A DNA stretch of 64,000 nucleotides from assembly GCA_017453565.1 (NCBI GenBank), contig JAFTEQ010000003.1, forward strand, positions 1 to 64,000, read 5' to 3'. The first letter of the stretch is position 1; every line of letters starts with the position of its first letter. The position numbers and the translations under genes were made by a program. Origin of the DNA: Bacteroidales bacterium (GTDB taxonomy: Bacteria; Bacteroidota; Bacteroidia; Bacteroidales; UBA932). The notes beneath the pieces were generated by a model that saw only the letters and a list, made by a program, of their open reading frames with translations, made no database searches and was not told the origin of the DNA. Of the stretch, positions 8,238 through 16,714 are shown piece by piece.

Positions 8238-9598
8238 TACAGATCGGGGTTTTCCGCAATGATGCGGTTCACTTTCTCATAACCGTCGGCCGGGATTCTC
8301 CAAAGCAGGGCGATGATGATCGAACCCACCACCCCGAAGGCGATGGTGAGCACGTACACCCGGTTCCAGCCCAGGGCCGAACCGGCGATGTGACCGAACC
8401 AGATACCCGACACGAAGGTACTCAGGTAGCCCAGGATGCCGATGATGCCGTTGCCCGTTCCAGCCGCGTATTTGGTGCACTGCATGGAGGCGCAGGTGCC
8501 GTAGAGGGCCTGCGGTCCGTAGATGAAGAAGGCCGAAAGCACCAGGAAGACGATGGTGGCCCAGAGCTGCGTGCTGCCCCAGAAGAGGAAGAAGCAGACG
8601 GTGGTGAGGATCATGCACACCAGGCAGGTCCTGTGCGCTTTGTGCTGGAAGAAACGGTCGGTCACCCAGCCGGCGGCCAGCATACCCAGGATGCCTCCGA
8701 ACAGTTCGCAGGCGCCCACCACGGAGCCGGCCACGGAAATCTCGAGCCCCTTGTCCTGTACCAGGAAGGCGCCGCCCCAGTCGAGGATGGTGCCGCGGAT
8801 CACGTTCATGCAGAAATTGGCCAGGGCGATAATCCAGATAATGGGGTTCTGAAACACCATCTTTTGCATGATCTTATGCTGCAGGGCGTTGCTGATGGGC
8901 CGTTCCGCCTTCTTTTCGGCGCTCTCTTCATCCATCTTCTCCACGGGCGGAAGGCCCACCTCGGTGGGATCGTCCTTGATGCCGAAGAAGATGACGGGCA
9001 CGCCCACCAGGGCGATGGCGGCCGGCACGATGAAGCAGAGGTTCCAGGCGCTGTAGCCGTAGGTCTTGAGCAGGAAGCCGCAGAGCAGCACCACCAGTCC
9101 GGCGCCGATGCTGTGCGAGGTGTTCCAGATAGACTGCTTGGTGGGCAGTTCCTTGGGCCGGATCCAGTGCGAGAGCAGGCTCACGCAGGGCGGTACGCCC
9201 ATCCCCTGCAGGTAACCGTTCACCAGCCAGAGCGAGCCGATCAGGTACACGAGGCCCATGGTGGCCTTCCCTTCGCCGTCGAGCAGGTTCAGGAAGCCGT
9301 TCATCTTGGGGCTGAAGGCAATGATGAAGTTGACGGCTGCCGAGAGCAGCAGGCCCAGCGACATGATCTTCCGGCGGCTGAAACGGTCTACCAGATAGCC
9401 GTTCACGAAGCGCGAGGCTCCGTAGATAACGCCGTTGAGCGTCATGAAGATACCCAGCTGCACCTTGCTCAGGCCCAGTTGGGCCTCCATGGCCGGGATG
9501 GCCATGCTCAGATTTTTACGGACAAAATAGAAAAGCGCATAGCCGATCATCAGGCAGATGATGGTGCGCCACTCCCAAAGGAAGTACTTCTTCTTCAT
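8237..9598 (-). CDS. MFS transporter, organophosphate:phosphate antiporter (GlpT/UhpC) type
   Basis: 453 aa with about 12 transmembrane segments. The N-terminal motif YALFYFVRKNLSMAIP is typical of the OPA family (GlpT, UhpT, PgtP), whose members exchange a sugar or glycerol phosphate for Pi. The start MKKKYFLWEW at 9598 is chosen: a -7 element (TATCTTTG) at 9616-9623 puts the mRNA start near 9609, leaving about a 10-base leader; the ATG at 9610 would be too close. The substrate is not determined. Divergent genes for glycerol-phosphate enzymes suggest a glycerophosphate, but the gene is cotranscribed with aroB-aroDA. Confidence 0.85.
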   Translation of the reverse strand: MKKKYFLWEWRTIICLMIGYALFYFVRKNLSMAIPAMEAQLGLSKVQLGIFMTLNGVIYGASRFVNGYLVDRFSRRKIMSLGLLLSAAVNFIIAFSPKMNGFLNLLDGEGKATMGLVYLIGSLWLVNGYLQGMGVPPCVSLLSHWIRPKELPTKQSIWNTSHSIGAGLVVLLCGFLLKTYGYSAWNLCFIVPAAIALVGVPVIFFGIKDDPTEVGLPPVEKMDEESAEKKAERPISNALQHKIMQKMVFQNPIIWIIALANFCMNVIRGTILDWGGAFLVQDKGLEISVAGSVVGACELFGGILGMLAAGWVTDRFFQHKAHRTCLVCMILTTVCFFLFWGSTQLWATIVFLVLSAFFIYGPQALYGTCASMQCTKYAAGTGNGIIGILGYLSTFVSGIWFGHIAGSALGWNRVYVLTIAFGVVGSIIIALLWRIPADGYEKVNRIIAENPDL

Positions 9599-9615
9599 TA
9601 TAGAATCCATAAATG

Positions 9616-9644
9616 CAAAGATAGGATTATTTTGCGTATCTTTG
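9616..9644. promoter_or_regulatory. Divergent promoter pair between MFS-aroB-aroDA and the G1P dehydrogenase gene
   Basis: Two Bacteroidetes -7 elements face outward: TATCTTTG on the minus strand (9616-9623) and TATCTTTG on the plus strand (9637-9644). They lie 17 bp and 20 bp from the start codons at 9598 and 9665. The two elements almost abut, so the divergent operons share a control region of under 60 bp. No clear -33 element is visible for either. Confidence 0.6.
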
Positions 9645-9664
9645 AACAGCAAAAACAGAGTGTT

Positions 9665-10972
9665 ATGAACAGCAAAGAACGCATTGCCAAGGCCCTGGCC
9701 GTCGCCACGGACACCCGTGCCTTCGAACTCGGCAGAGGTAACCTTTCCCTCGCACCCGGGCTTTTCAGAAAATATTTCCCCGGTCGGAAAGCCCTGGTTG
9801 TTTCCGACGGTCCCTGCTGGCGCATAGCCGGCGAGGCAGTCTATTCCCATCTTGTTTCTGCAGGCGTGGAAACGGAGCGCTTCCTTTTTGAAGAGCAGGA
9901 ATTCCATGCCGACTGGGAGCACATCGAAATCCTCGACGGTGTGCTCGACAGGACGGGCGCCATCGCCGTGTCGGTGGGCTCGGGCGTCATCAACGACCTC
10001 TGCAAACTCTGTTCACACCACCATAAGCAGCAGTATCTCACCGTGCCCACGGCCGCTTCGGTCGACGGGTACACCTCGTTCGGCGCCTCCATCACCTATC
10101 AGAACGCCAAGCAGACCTTCGAGTGTCCGGCGCCGGTGGCGGTGCTCGCCGACATCGACGTGATTGCCGCCGCACCCCGGGAGATAACGGCTGCCGGCTA
10201 TGCCGACCTGGCCGCCAAGGTGCCGGCAGGGGGCGAATGGATGATTGCCGACCTCGTCGGTTCCGAGCCCATCATTCCCGAGGCCTGGCACGTGCTGCAG
10301 GACGACCTCGACGAGCTGCTCGCCGACCCGGAAGGTGTGGCCGCCGGGAAACCGGAAGCCGTAGGTGCCCTGTTCGAGGGTCTGGTATTGAGCGGATTCG
10401 CCATGCAGGCTGCCCGCTCCAGCCGGCCCGCTTCGTGCTGCGACCACCTCTTCAGCCACATCCTCGACATGACGCACCACCGCTACAAGGGGAAGTTCGT
10501 CTCGCACGGCTTCCAGGTGGCCATCGGCACGCTCATCATGTGCCGCGTGTTCGAGAAGTTCTTCGCCGTAGACGTGGACGGAATCGACGTCGAAAAGTGC
10601 GTGGCCGCATGGCCTTCGCTCGAAGCGGAGCAGCAGCGGGCGCTGGAGCTGTTCAAGGATTTCCCGGCACCGCGCCTGGGCTACGAAAACGTGCCCCGCA
10701 AATACTCGTCTCCGGAACAGGTGCGTGCCGAGCTTACGGCGCTTAAGGCCGCCTGGCCGGAACTCAAACCGCGCCTGCAGGCCCAGGTCTGGCCCTATGA
10801 AAAGATCAAGGAGTGCTTCCGCATCGTGGGTGCCCCCTACGAGCCCGAGATGATCGGGGTTACGCCCGAGTGGGTCAGTTACGCCTTCCCCATCGTGCAG
10901 TTGATGCGCTATCGTTTCAATCTGCTCGACCTCGCCAAACGGGGCGGCTTCTACGACGACATCGTGCTATGA
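9665..10972 (+). CDS. sn-glycerol-1-phosphate dehydrogenase-like (AraM/EgsA family)
   Basis: 435 aa of the iron-containing alcohol dehydrogenase/dehydroquinate synthase superfamily. The nucleotide-binding VGSGVINDLCKL and TAASVDGYTSFGASI match AraM-type glycerol-1-phosphate dehydrogenases, and the metal ligands fit an Asp in AGYADLAAK and His in CCDHLFSHI and VSHGFQVAIG. The family reduces dihydroxyacetone phosphate to sn-glycerol-1-phosphate. The start at 9665 is 20 bases after a -7 element; the open frame extends far upstream but only antisense to the MFS gene. The stop overlaps the next start (ATGA). The exact substrate is inferred from family only. Confidence 0.82.
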   Translation: MNSKERIAKALAVATDTRAFELGRGNLSLAPGLFRKYFPGRKALVVSDGPCWRIAGEAVYSHLVSAGVETERFLFEEQEFHADWEHIEILDGVLDRTGAIAVSVGSGVINDLCKLCSHHHKQQYLTVPTAASVDGYTSFGASITYQNAKQTFECPAPVAVLADIDVIAAAPREITAAGYADLAAKVPAGGEWMIADLVGSEPIIPEAWHVLQDDLDELLADPEGVAAGKPEAVGALFEGLVLSGFAMQAARSSRPASCCDHLFSHILDMTHHRYKGKFVSHGFQVAIGTLIMCRVFEKFFAVDVDGIDVEKCVAAWPSLEAEQQRALELFKDFPAPRLGYENVPRKYSSPEQVRAELTALKAAWPELKPRLQAQVWPYEKIKECFRIVGAPYEPEMIGVTPEWVSYAFPIVQLMRYRFNLLDLAKRGGFYDDIVL

Positions 10973-11676
10973 AGCGCCTGATCGGTTTCGACCTCGACGG
11001 TACCCTCACCCAGCACAGGACCCCGCTCGACGCGGAGCATCGCGCCTTGCTCGACGCCCTGGGGCGCCGCTACAAGATCATCATGGTGGGTGCGGGCAAC
11101 GCCCCGCGCATCTACGGCCAGATGGGGAACTACCCCATAGACATCATCGCCAACTACGGGATGCAGGAGAGCCGGATGGTGGACGGCGTGTTTACCATCG
11201 TGCGTGACGACAAGGTGGAGCCCGACCGAGATTTCTTCCTGCGCTCCTGCGATTACCTGCGCCGCAAATACGGCTACATCGATTATAAGGGCGAGCCGGT
11301 AGAGTTCCATGAAAGCGGAATGGTCACCTTCCCCCTGCTGGGGACGAAGGCCGACATCGCCGACAAACTCAGTTTCGACCCCGACAGGCGCAAGCGCCAC
11401 GTGATGTATCCCGAGGTGCTGCAGATCTTCAAGGACTATTCGGTGTTCGTGGGCGGCTCGTCCTCATTCGACATCACGCCCGCGCCTTACAACAAGTACG
11501 ACGCCATGCTCCGCTACGGCCGCGAGAACGGCTACGGCGTGGACGAAATGCTCTACGTGGGCGACGATTTCGGCGATGGCGGCGGAGACTCCCACATCCG
11601 CCTGGGCGGCATGGACTACGTTGAGATTGACGATTACCGCAACTCCCCGCAGCGGCTGCAATTCCTTTTGGACTAA
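10969..11676 (+). CDS. HAD-superfamily phosphatase with phosphomannomutase (PMM)-type fold
   Basis: 235 aa. HAD motif I is FDLDGTLT (residues about 6-13). IIMVGAGNAPRI, the cap segment SSSFDITPAPYNKYDAM and FGDGGGDSHI parallel the C2b-cap eukaryotic-type phosphomannomutases (GGSD, FDVFP..WDK, GGNDHEI). It could therefore act on a sugar or polyol phosphate; the true reaction is not evident. Its start overlaps the dehydrogenase stop by 4 bases, so the two are translationally coupled and probably metabolically linked. A glycerol-phosphate phosphatase is one reasonable guess (inference). Confidence 0.75.
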   Translation: MKRLIGFDLDGTLTQHRTPLDAEHRALLDALGRRYKIIMVGAGNAPRIYGQMGNYPIDIIANYGMQESRMVDGVFTIVRDDKVEPDRDFFLRSCDYLRRKYGYIDYKGEPVEFHESGMVTFPLLGTKADIADKLSFDPDRRKRHVMYPEVLQIFKDYSVFVGGSSSFDITPAPYNKYDAMLRYGRENGYGVDEMLYVGDDFGDGGGDSHIRLGGMDYVEIDDYRNSPQRLQFLLD

Positions 11677-11689
11677 AACCAATAACGAT

Positions 11690-12478
11690 ATGAAAAAGAC
11701 ATTCTGCATCCTTCTGGCCCTCGTTTCGCTGGGGCTTTCCGCCTCGGCCCAGGGCTTCTACGCCCATCGCGCCGGCCGGGCCGAAAACGATGAAAACACC
11801 CTCCAGGCCTTCAAACAATGCCTTTCCGTGGGGGTAGACCGTTTCGAGACCGATATCCGCATGGCTGCCGACGGAACCCTGATCATCTCGCACGATGCCA
11901 ATCTCAAGCGCCGTACCGGCTTTGACGGGGTCATCGAGCAGATGAAGGGAAAGGATATCATTAAAAAGAAGACTTACCTGGGCAACCGCATCCCGTCGGC
12001 CAAGGCGCTGGTGAAGCTGCTCGCTTCCAAAAAGGCCTCATATGTGGAGTTCGAGCTGAAGACCGGAGAGAAGAACCTCTACCCCGACAGCCGCATTCCC
12101 GAGTATTGCGAAGCCATCTACGCGCTGGTCTCCAAATATCAGCCCCAGGGGGTGCGTTGGGTCTACACTTCCTTCGACCACAGGCCCCTTATCTATCTGC
12201 GGGAGCACCATCCCGAAGTCCTGACGGGTCTCATCAACGCCAAGCCCGTGAGCAAGGATCTGATCAATCTGGCTAAGAAACTGGGCGTGAATCAGCTCGA
12301 CGCCGGCGTGAAGGGCACCACGGCGAAGGCCGTTGAGGCGGCTCACAAGGAAGGCCTGCGCGTCTGCCTCTGGCCGGGCGCCAAACCTCAGGACTATTAC
12401 GATATGAAGGCCCTGGGGGCCGATGCCATGTGCACCGACATCCCCAACCTGCTCCGCCTCGAACTCAGCGGCAAATAG
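11690..12478 (+). CDS. Secreted glycerophosphodiester phosphodiesterase
   Basis: 262 aa with a signal peptide (residues 1-20, ending SASAQG). The GDPD TIM-barrel signatures are present: HRAGRAENDENT, FETDIRMAADGTLIISHD, EFELK and LWPG near the C-terminus. The family releases glycerol phosphate from deacylated phospholipids in the periplasm. It lies 13 bases after the HAD gene, completing a dehydrogenase-phosphatase-phosphodiesterase operon opposite an OPA-type transporter. The gene ends 6 bases from the convergent GH28 stop. Confidence 0.88.
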   Translation: MKKTFCILLALVSLGLSASAQGFYAHRAGRAENDENTLQAFKQCLSVGVDRFETDIRMAADGTLIISHDANLKRRTGFDGVIEQMKGKDIIKKKTYLGNRIPSAKALVKLLASKKASYVEFELKTGEKNLYPDSRIPEYCEAIYALVSKYQPQGVRWVYTSFDHRPLIYLREHHPEVLTGLINAKPVSKDLINLAKKLGVNQLDAGVKGTTAKAVEAAHKEGLRVCLWPGAKPQDYYDMKALGADAMCTDIPNLLRLELSGK

Positions 12479-12484
12479 ACAGGG

Positions 12485-13843
12485 TCAGCGGCGCTCCAGC
12501 AGCGGGCCGGAGGTCCCGTGGAACGTGAAGCGCTCCAGCCGCTCTCCCGTCACGTCGTCGAGCACCACTACCGGGCGCTCTTCCCCTTCACCCAATACGG
12601 TGACGGTGAAATTGTCTACGTGCAGGCCGTCCACGTGCCGGGCGTAGATGCCGCAGGCGGGGTTGCGGTGTCCGTACATCCGGGCTTCCGGATAGGAGGT
12701 GGGGCTTTCCTTCGGGTTCTCGGGCATCCGCACGTCGGCGCTCTTGCGCACGATGTTGATGTTGGAGAGCTGCACGTTCTCGATCTTCTTCTCCGGCAGG
12801 CCGGCGATGACGCAGGGGAGCACCCCTTCCGTCACGGCCGTCACGTTGCTGATGAGGATGTGCCGCAGGATGCCCGCACCGTGTCTCCGCCCGAGGCAGA
12901 GGAAAATGGGGCTGGTGATGCCGCTCATGGCAATGTTGGAAATGGAGATGTGCTCCACCAGACCTCCGTCCACACTCTCGATGGCAATGCCCGACAGGCC
13001 CGCCAGCGTGCCGGGTTCGATGTTCCGGTAGACTTCCCAGATGTTGCGGCGGGGACTCACGGGATTGGCCCGCACCACGCAGTTGCTGATGCTGATGTTG
13101 CGGAAGCCACCCTTGCTCGCCGTGCCAAACTTGATGGCGTTGCTGTTGGAGGCGACGATGCAGTTGGTGATGGTGATGTTCTCCACAATCCGCTCGGGGT
13201 TGTCGCTCTTGAGGCAGATGGCGTCGTCGTCGGAGTTGATGATGCAGTTCGACACCGTTATGTCGCGTCCGTCGATGTCGATGCCGTCGTTGTTGATGAA
13301 GGACAGGCTCCTGATGGTCACGCGGTCCACGATCCCTTTTTCGCAGTCCCTGATACGCAGGGTCCAGCGGGCCGAGTTGACCAGGTGCACGTCGCGGACG
13401 GCGAAGTCGCGGCAGTCCTGCAGCAGCATGATGTAGGGCCGCACCTTGTCGTTGTTCTTGAAGCCGCCTCCCTCGAAATCGAGCCGGTCTGACTGGCCGT
13501 CAATGGTCCCTTCCCCGCAGATGCTGAAATCCTCAATCCCCTCGCAGAGGATGAACGCCCGTTTTTCGTAACGGTGGGCGTAGTCGAGATGCCCCTTGAG
13601 GACGGCCCCGCGGCTCAGCACGAGACTTACGTGGCTGCGCATCTTGAGCGTTCCGCAAAGGTAGGTACCGGGCGGCAGGACCAACTCGCCGCCTCCCTGA
13701 TTACTGCAGCGGTCAATGGCGTCCTGAATAGCCTCGGTGGCGTCTTTCTTGCCGTCGGCATAGGCCTTGAACGGCTGTGCGTCTGCGCTCCGGGCGAGCG
13801 TCTGGCCTAGCAGGAGCAGCGAGAGGACAATCAGTCTTTTCAT
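12485..13843 (-). CDS. Glycoside hydrolase family 28 (polygalacturonase-like)
   Basis: 452 aa secreted protein (signal peptide ending about ARSADAQ). A right-handed parallel beta-helix is indicated by many repeated turns (ITVSNCII, ITITNCIV, ISISNCVV), with the GH28 active-site blocks NNDGIDIDG, SDDDAICLK and SNAIKFGT. GH28 enzymes hydrolyse galacturonic acid linkages in pectin. The start at 13843 overlaps the stop of the upstream barrel receptor by 4 bases, suggesting uptake and breakdown of one glycan. The longer open frame upstream is inside the receptor gene and is rejected. Confidence 0.88.
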   Translation of the reverse strand: MKRLIVLSLLLLGQTLARSADAQPFKAYADGKKDATEAIQDAIDRCSNQGGGELVLPPGTYLCGTLKMRSHVSLVLSRGAVLKGHLDYAHRYEKRAFILCEGIEDFSICGEGTIDGQSDRLDFEGGGFKNNDKVRPYIMLLQDCRDFAVRDVHLVNSARWTLRIRDCEKGIVDRVTIRSLSFINNDGIDIDGRDITVSNCIINSDDDAICLKSDNPERIVENITITNCIVASNSNAIKFGTASKGGFRNISISNCVVRANPVSPRRNIWEVYRNIEPGTLAGLSGIAIESVDGGLVEHISISNIAMSGITSPIFLCLGRRHGAGILRHILISNVTAVTEGVLPCVIAGLPEKKIENVQLSNINIVRKSADVRMPENPKESPTSYPEARMYGHRNPACGIYARHVDGLHVDNFTVTVLGEGEERPVVVLDDVTGERLERFTFHGTSGPLLERR

Positions 13844-16260
13844 TTCATTCGGGCTTTTTCGTCCGAGTCGGCACCGGTACCACGGTACTTGCTCTGAACG
13901 GTGTTGAAACTGTATCGGAGCGAGAACTTGATTCTCTGGGTGTCCATATAGTTGATCTGTGAGATGGTGTGGCTCCCGAAATCGGTGTCGATGTCGGTGA
14001 CCGCGCTCCGCGCAAGGTCGGACCCTTCCAGGCGGAGTACCAGGGAACCGTCTCTCAGGAGGGTTTTCTGCACGGCTGCGGTGATGTCGCAATAGGCCTT
14101 TTTCAAATACACGTTTTCGGTGTAGCCCCTGGTCTGGACGAGTCCGCCCAGTTCCAGCTGCCATCCACCTTTGAGGTTGAGGGTGTTGAGGAATTGCGCA
14201 AAGAAGATGGGTTTCCCGTTGAAGCTGACCGTCCGCCGGCCGGAAGCCGTGCGCGGGTCGGCCAGGTTCAGGTTAAGCCATTGCGGCGTGGCCCCCAGCG
14301 TGTAATTCAGGTTCCACGGACCGAAGGTGGGCGTGAGGTTCACGAAAGCGGTCAGTTTCCGGTAGGGCGTGTCGATGTTGCGCGGCTGCACCAGCACCAC
14401 ACCGTCGGCGACGCCCGGTTTCACATAGGGCTCCGACCAGAGCATAATGGCGTCGTCGGTGCGGATATAGCTCGTCATGAAAGTTATCCACTTCCATACG
14501 GCGGTAAGGCCGATGTTGTGCGAGATCTGCGGCTGCAGGCGGGCGTTTCCGCTCTGCCAGATGTAGCGGCTGTTGTACCGGATAGCGCCGGACAGCTGGC
14601 TGTAGCCGGGCCGTCGGGTCTTGGCGCTGTAGTTGAGCATAAGCTGCACGGGTCCCAGGGCGCCCGCGTAGGACAGGGTGGGGAAGAGGTTCCCATAGGA
14701 GCGGAAACGGTCTTCCGTGGGGTCCAGTTCGTCGCGATAGTCGTAATTGACGTGCTCGTACCGGGCCCCGGCCGAGATCTGGCCCAGGTGGGGCAGGAAG
14801 AAGGCGTAGGAGGCGAACCCCGCCAGGTTGTCTTCCCGGATGCTTGCCGACGATGCGGGGATGGCCACGCCCGAGATGGTGTAACGGTCGCTCCGGCGGG
14901 AGAAGGTCTCTTCCGTTCCCAACTGCAACTGCCCCTTCCAGACGGGGTAGGACAGGACCGCTTTCGCGGCGTAGAGGCGGTTTTCGTTCCGGCTGTCGCT
15001 GTGCACGTCGGCATCGGTCGTCATGGCGCTGGTTTCCGCCGCCGCAGACGCGGTGGTGTTCCGGGTGCCGTAATAGTCGAAGTTTACGTCGATGCCCAGT
15101 TTCTGCCGCACCACGCCGTTATAATAGAGGTTGGCGCCCAGTTTGAAGGGTGCGGGCGAGCTCAGTGCGTCGGTGGAGACGGTCGAAAGACGGTCGACCA
15201 GCGTCCCGTTTTCGGACACGTCGAGGTGGATCAGGGTCTCGTCGTCGAAGCGCAGCATCCTTCCCCATTCAATCTTGCCGCCCAGGAAGTGATTGTCGGA
15301 AAGCTGCCAGTTCACGCCGGCGTTGGTGAACAGTTCCCGTGCGAAATCCTGTGCTTCAATGTCGCCGGTATTCTTGAATTCGTTGACGACGCCTCCCTTG
15401 TCGAACCAGCTGACGGCCTCCGACTGGCTGATCTGCCGGAAGGATCCCGAATCGAAGTTGATGCCGCCGAAATAGTCGACCCCGCCGTTGCGGTAGTTGA
15501 CATCGAGCCCGGCTTTCGGGTCGTTGCCCTTCGCCCACTGCAGCGACTGTTCGTCGGAAGCGTTGAACTTGAAGCCGAAGCCCTCTCCCTGCCGCCGGAC
15601 GGTCTTGATGCGCACCACGGCCGTAACGGTGGCGTCGTACTGCGGGCCCGGGTTGGTGATGACTTCCACGTTCTGGATTTCATTGCTCTGCAGCCGCTCC
15701 AGTTCGCCGCTGTCGCTCACCTTGTGTCCGTTGATGTAGATGAGGGGCGCCCCCTTCCCGATGACCTCCAGCCCGTTCTGTCCCTTCACCAGACCGGGGG
15801 TCTTCGCCAGCACGTCGGCGGCGGTGCCCACGTTCTCAAGTACAGAGCCGCGCACGTTGGTCTGTAGTCCTTCCCCCGTCAGTTTGGTTTTGGGCATCAC
15901 CGCCCGTACCGACGCCCCTTCCAGCATATGCGTGTCTTCCTGAAGGGTGAGCACCCCGAGCTCGCTGCTGCCTGCGGCCCCCAGTTCGAGCGGGCGGATG
16001 AGGTCCTGATAACCGATGAGCGACACCGTGAGCGTGTACGTGCCGGGCGCGAGTTTGAGTTCGAAGCGGCCGTTCTCGTCGGCGGAGCTGCCGGCGGCCA
16101 CTTTTCCGGACGGGGTGGTGGCGAAAACGGTTGCAAACCCCAGCGGAGCGGCGGCCGCATCGGCGACCGAACCCCGTACAATACTTTCAGCCTGTGCCCG
16201 GGAAAGCAGCGGGCAGAGGGTCAGGGCGAGGAGAAACAGGATGCGTATGTGCTTTTTCAT
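13840..16260 (-). CDS. TonB-dependent-receptor-like outer-membrane beta-barrel protein
   Basis: 806 aa with a signal peptide (1-24). Residues about 27-110 are a carboxypeptidase-regulatory-like (CarboxypepD_reg) beta-sandwich. A plug-like region follows, with VLAKTPGLVKGQNGLEVIGKG and IYINGHKV. The rest is a large beta-barrel of the OMP_b-brl family ending RIKFSLRYSF. There is no SusD neighbour. It probably takes up or binds the product of the downstream GH28 enzyme. About 40 residues after the last barrel strand motif (ending EKARMK) are unusual, as barrels usually end on an aromatic residue. Confidence 0.82.
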   Translation of the reverse strand: MKKHIRILFLLALTLCPLLSRAQAESIVRGSVADAAAAPLGFATVFATTPSGKVAAGSSADENGRFELKLAPGTYTLTVSLIGYQDLIRPLELGAAGSSELGVLTLQEDTHMLEGASVRAVMPKTKLTGEGLQTNVRGSVLENVGTAADVLAKTPGLVKGQNGLEVIGKGAPLIYINGHKVSDSGELERLQSNEIQNVEVITNPGPQYDATVTAVVRIKTVRRQGEGFGFKFNASDEQSLQWAKGNDPKAGLDVNYRNGGVDYFGGINFDSGSFRQISQSEAVSWFDKGGVVNEFKNTGDIEAQDFARELFTNAGVNWQLSDNHFLGGKIEWGRMLRFDDETLIHLDVSENGTLVDRLSTVSTDALSSPAPFKLGANLYYNGVVRQKLGIDVNFDYYGTRNTTASAAAETSAMTTDADVHSDSRNENRLYAAKAVLSYPVWKGQLQLGTEETFSRRSDRYTISGVAIPASSASIREDNLAGFASYAFFLPHLGQISAGARYEHVNYDYRDELDPTEDRFRSYGNLFPTLSYAGALGPVQLMLNYSAKTRRPGYSQLSGAIRYNSRYIWQSGNARLQPQISHNIGLTAVWKWITFMTSYIRTDDAIMLWSEPYVKPGVADGVVLVQPRNIDTPYRKLTAFVNLTPTFGPWNLNYTLGATPQWLNLNLADPRTASGRRTVSFNGKPIFFAQFLNTLNLKGGWQLELGGLVQTRGYTENVYLKKAYCDITAAVQKTLLRDGSLVLRLEGSDLARSAVTDIDTDFGSHTISQINYMDTQRIKFSLRYSFNTVQSKYRGTGADSDEKARMK

Positions 16261-16301
16261 AACGTTCGGATCTTTGGAACGCTAAGTTAGTAAAAAATGC
16301 T

Positions 16302-16309
16302 TACCTTTG
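16302..16309 (+). promoter_or_regulatory. -7 element for tRNA-Leu(CAA)
   Basis: TACCTTTG fits the Bacteroidetes TAnnTTTG consensus and lies 12 bp before the first base of the tRNA, consistent with a short 5' leader. Confidence 0.55.
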
Positions 16310-16321
16310 CAGCCGTCTGCA

Positions 16322-16406
16322 GCCCGGATGGCGGAATTGGTAGACGCGCTGGACTCAAAATCCAGTGTCCCTTAAAGACGTGCGGGTTCGATTCCCGCTC
16401 TGGGCA
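16322..16406 (+). tRNA. tRNA-Leu(CAA)
   Basis: 85 nt class II tRNA. The acceptor GCCCGGA pairs with TCTGGGC. The anticodon stem CTGGA/TCCAG encloses the loop CTCAAAA, giving anticodon CAA. A long variable arm and the T-loop GGTTCGATTCC are present. The 3' CCA is not encoded. It is followed directly by a strong hairpin terminator. Its 3' end is partly duplicated about 1.2 kb downstream. Confidence 0.95.
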
Positions 16407-16460
16407 CGAAAAAGACCTTGTAAGTTGCTGATTTTCAAGCATATTACAAGGTCTTCCTTT
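16397..16460 (+). repeat. Repeat copy 1: tRNA-Leu 3' end plus terminator hairpin
   Basis: The last bases of tRNA-Leu run into a hairpin with a perfect 12-bp stem (AAGACCTTGTAA at 16412-16423, TTACAAGGTCTT at 16444-16455) and then T-rich sequence, so it acts as an intrinsic terminator. The 35 bases at 16397-16431 match 17600-17634 at 30 positions, all five differences being transitions, and the right arm of the stem is identical in the two copies. Confidence 0.8.
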
Positions 16461-16504
16461 TTAAATCACCCAATTTTGGTCACCTTTTGGTCACCTTTGG
16501 TCCG

Positions 16505-16566
16505 ATGCCACCAGACCATTGGTTTGGCGCTCTGGGGAGGGTTCGTGAAAGCGGCCTGGAGTTCGG
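16505..16566 (-). pseudogene. Fragment resembling the N-terminus of a GH106-type glycoside hydrolase
   Basis: The minus strand reads LQAAFTNPPQSAKPMVWWH. The pattern FxNPPxxAxPxVWWH is typical of the start of the mature domain in Bacteroidetes GH106 rhamnosidase-like proteins, where it normally continues WMNGN. Here the homology stops at WWH and runs into the GGTCACC repeats. It is about 20 codons, clearly non-functional. Recognition is from memory of the family motif. Confidence 0.45.
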
Positions 16567-16647
16567 CTATTCGTTCTTGTTGAAATGCGCGCCGCAGGCA
16601 ATGGCGATAAGGACCTTTACGAAGAGGGATAGTTTGGGCAGTTTCAT
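16567..16647 (-). pseudogene. Truncated N-terminus resembling a dicarboxylate/amino-acid:cation symporter
   Basis: A 26-codon open frame starts MKLPKLSLFVKVLIAIACG and stops soon after. The basic start followed by a KVLIAIACG helix resembles the first transmembrane segment of GltP-type (DAACS) symporters, which is followed by several hundred residues in intact genes. It adjoins the GH106-like fragment. It could instead be an unrelated small membrane peptide. Confidence 0.3.
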
Positions 16648-16702
16648 ATGTTATTCTCGGCCAAAATGGTTCGAGTTGTAAATTCAGCAAAAATCTTTTT
16701 AC

Positions 16703-16710
16703 TAACTTTG
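16703..16710 (+). promoter_or_regulatory. -7 element 4 bp upstream of a start codon
   Basis: TAACTTTG (TAnnTTTG consensus) lies only 4 bases before the ATG at 16715. With transcription normally starting 6-8 bases after this element, either the mRNA is leaderless or translation starts at the in-frame ATG at 16727. Confidence 0.5.
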
Positions 16711-16714
16711 CCAT

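Larger units (their letters stand above)
16462..16714. other. Non-coding debris: gene fragments and GGTCACC repeats
   Basis: No intact gene. It contains a tandem direct repeat on the plus strand (GGTCACCTTTT, GGTCACCTTT, GGTCcgatg at about 16479-16507), a GH106-like fragment and a symporter-like N-terminal fragment on the minus strand (annotated separately), and at the right end the promoter of the next gene. Confidence 0.6.

Noticed and set aside
8390..9664. Upstream extension of the glycerol-1-phosphate dehydrogenase frame
   Set aside because: It is antisense to the MFS gene, and a promoter lies between the extension and the ATG at 9665.
12485..16260. GH28 plus barrel receptor as a polysaccharide-utilisation locus with SusC/SusD
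   Set aside because: There is no SusD-like gene and the receptor is of the OMP_b-brl type, so I describe it only as a receptor-enzyme pair.
16412..16460. Hairpin after tRNA-Leu as a riboswitch or small RNA
   Set aside because: A perfect stem followed by a T-run directly after a tRNA is explained as a terminator; no gene follows in the right orientation.
16479..16507. GGTCACC repeats as a CRISPR array
   Set aside because: Units are about 11 bases with no spacers and no cas genes nearby.
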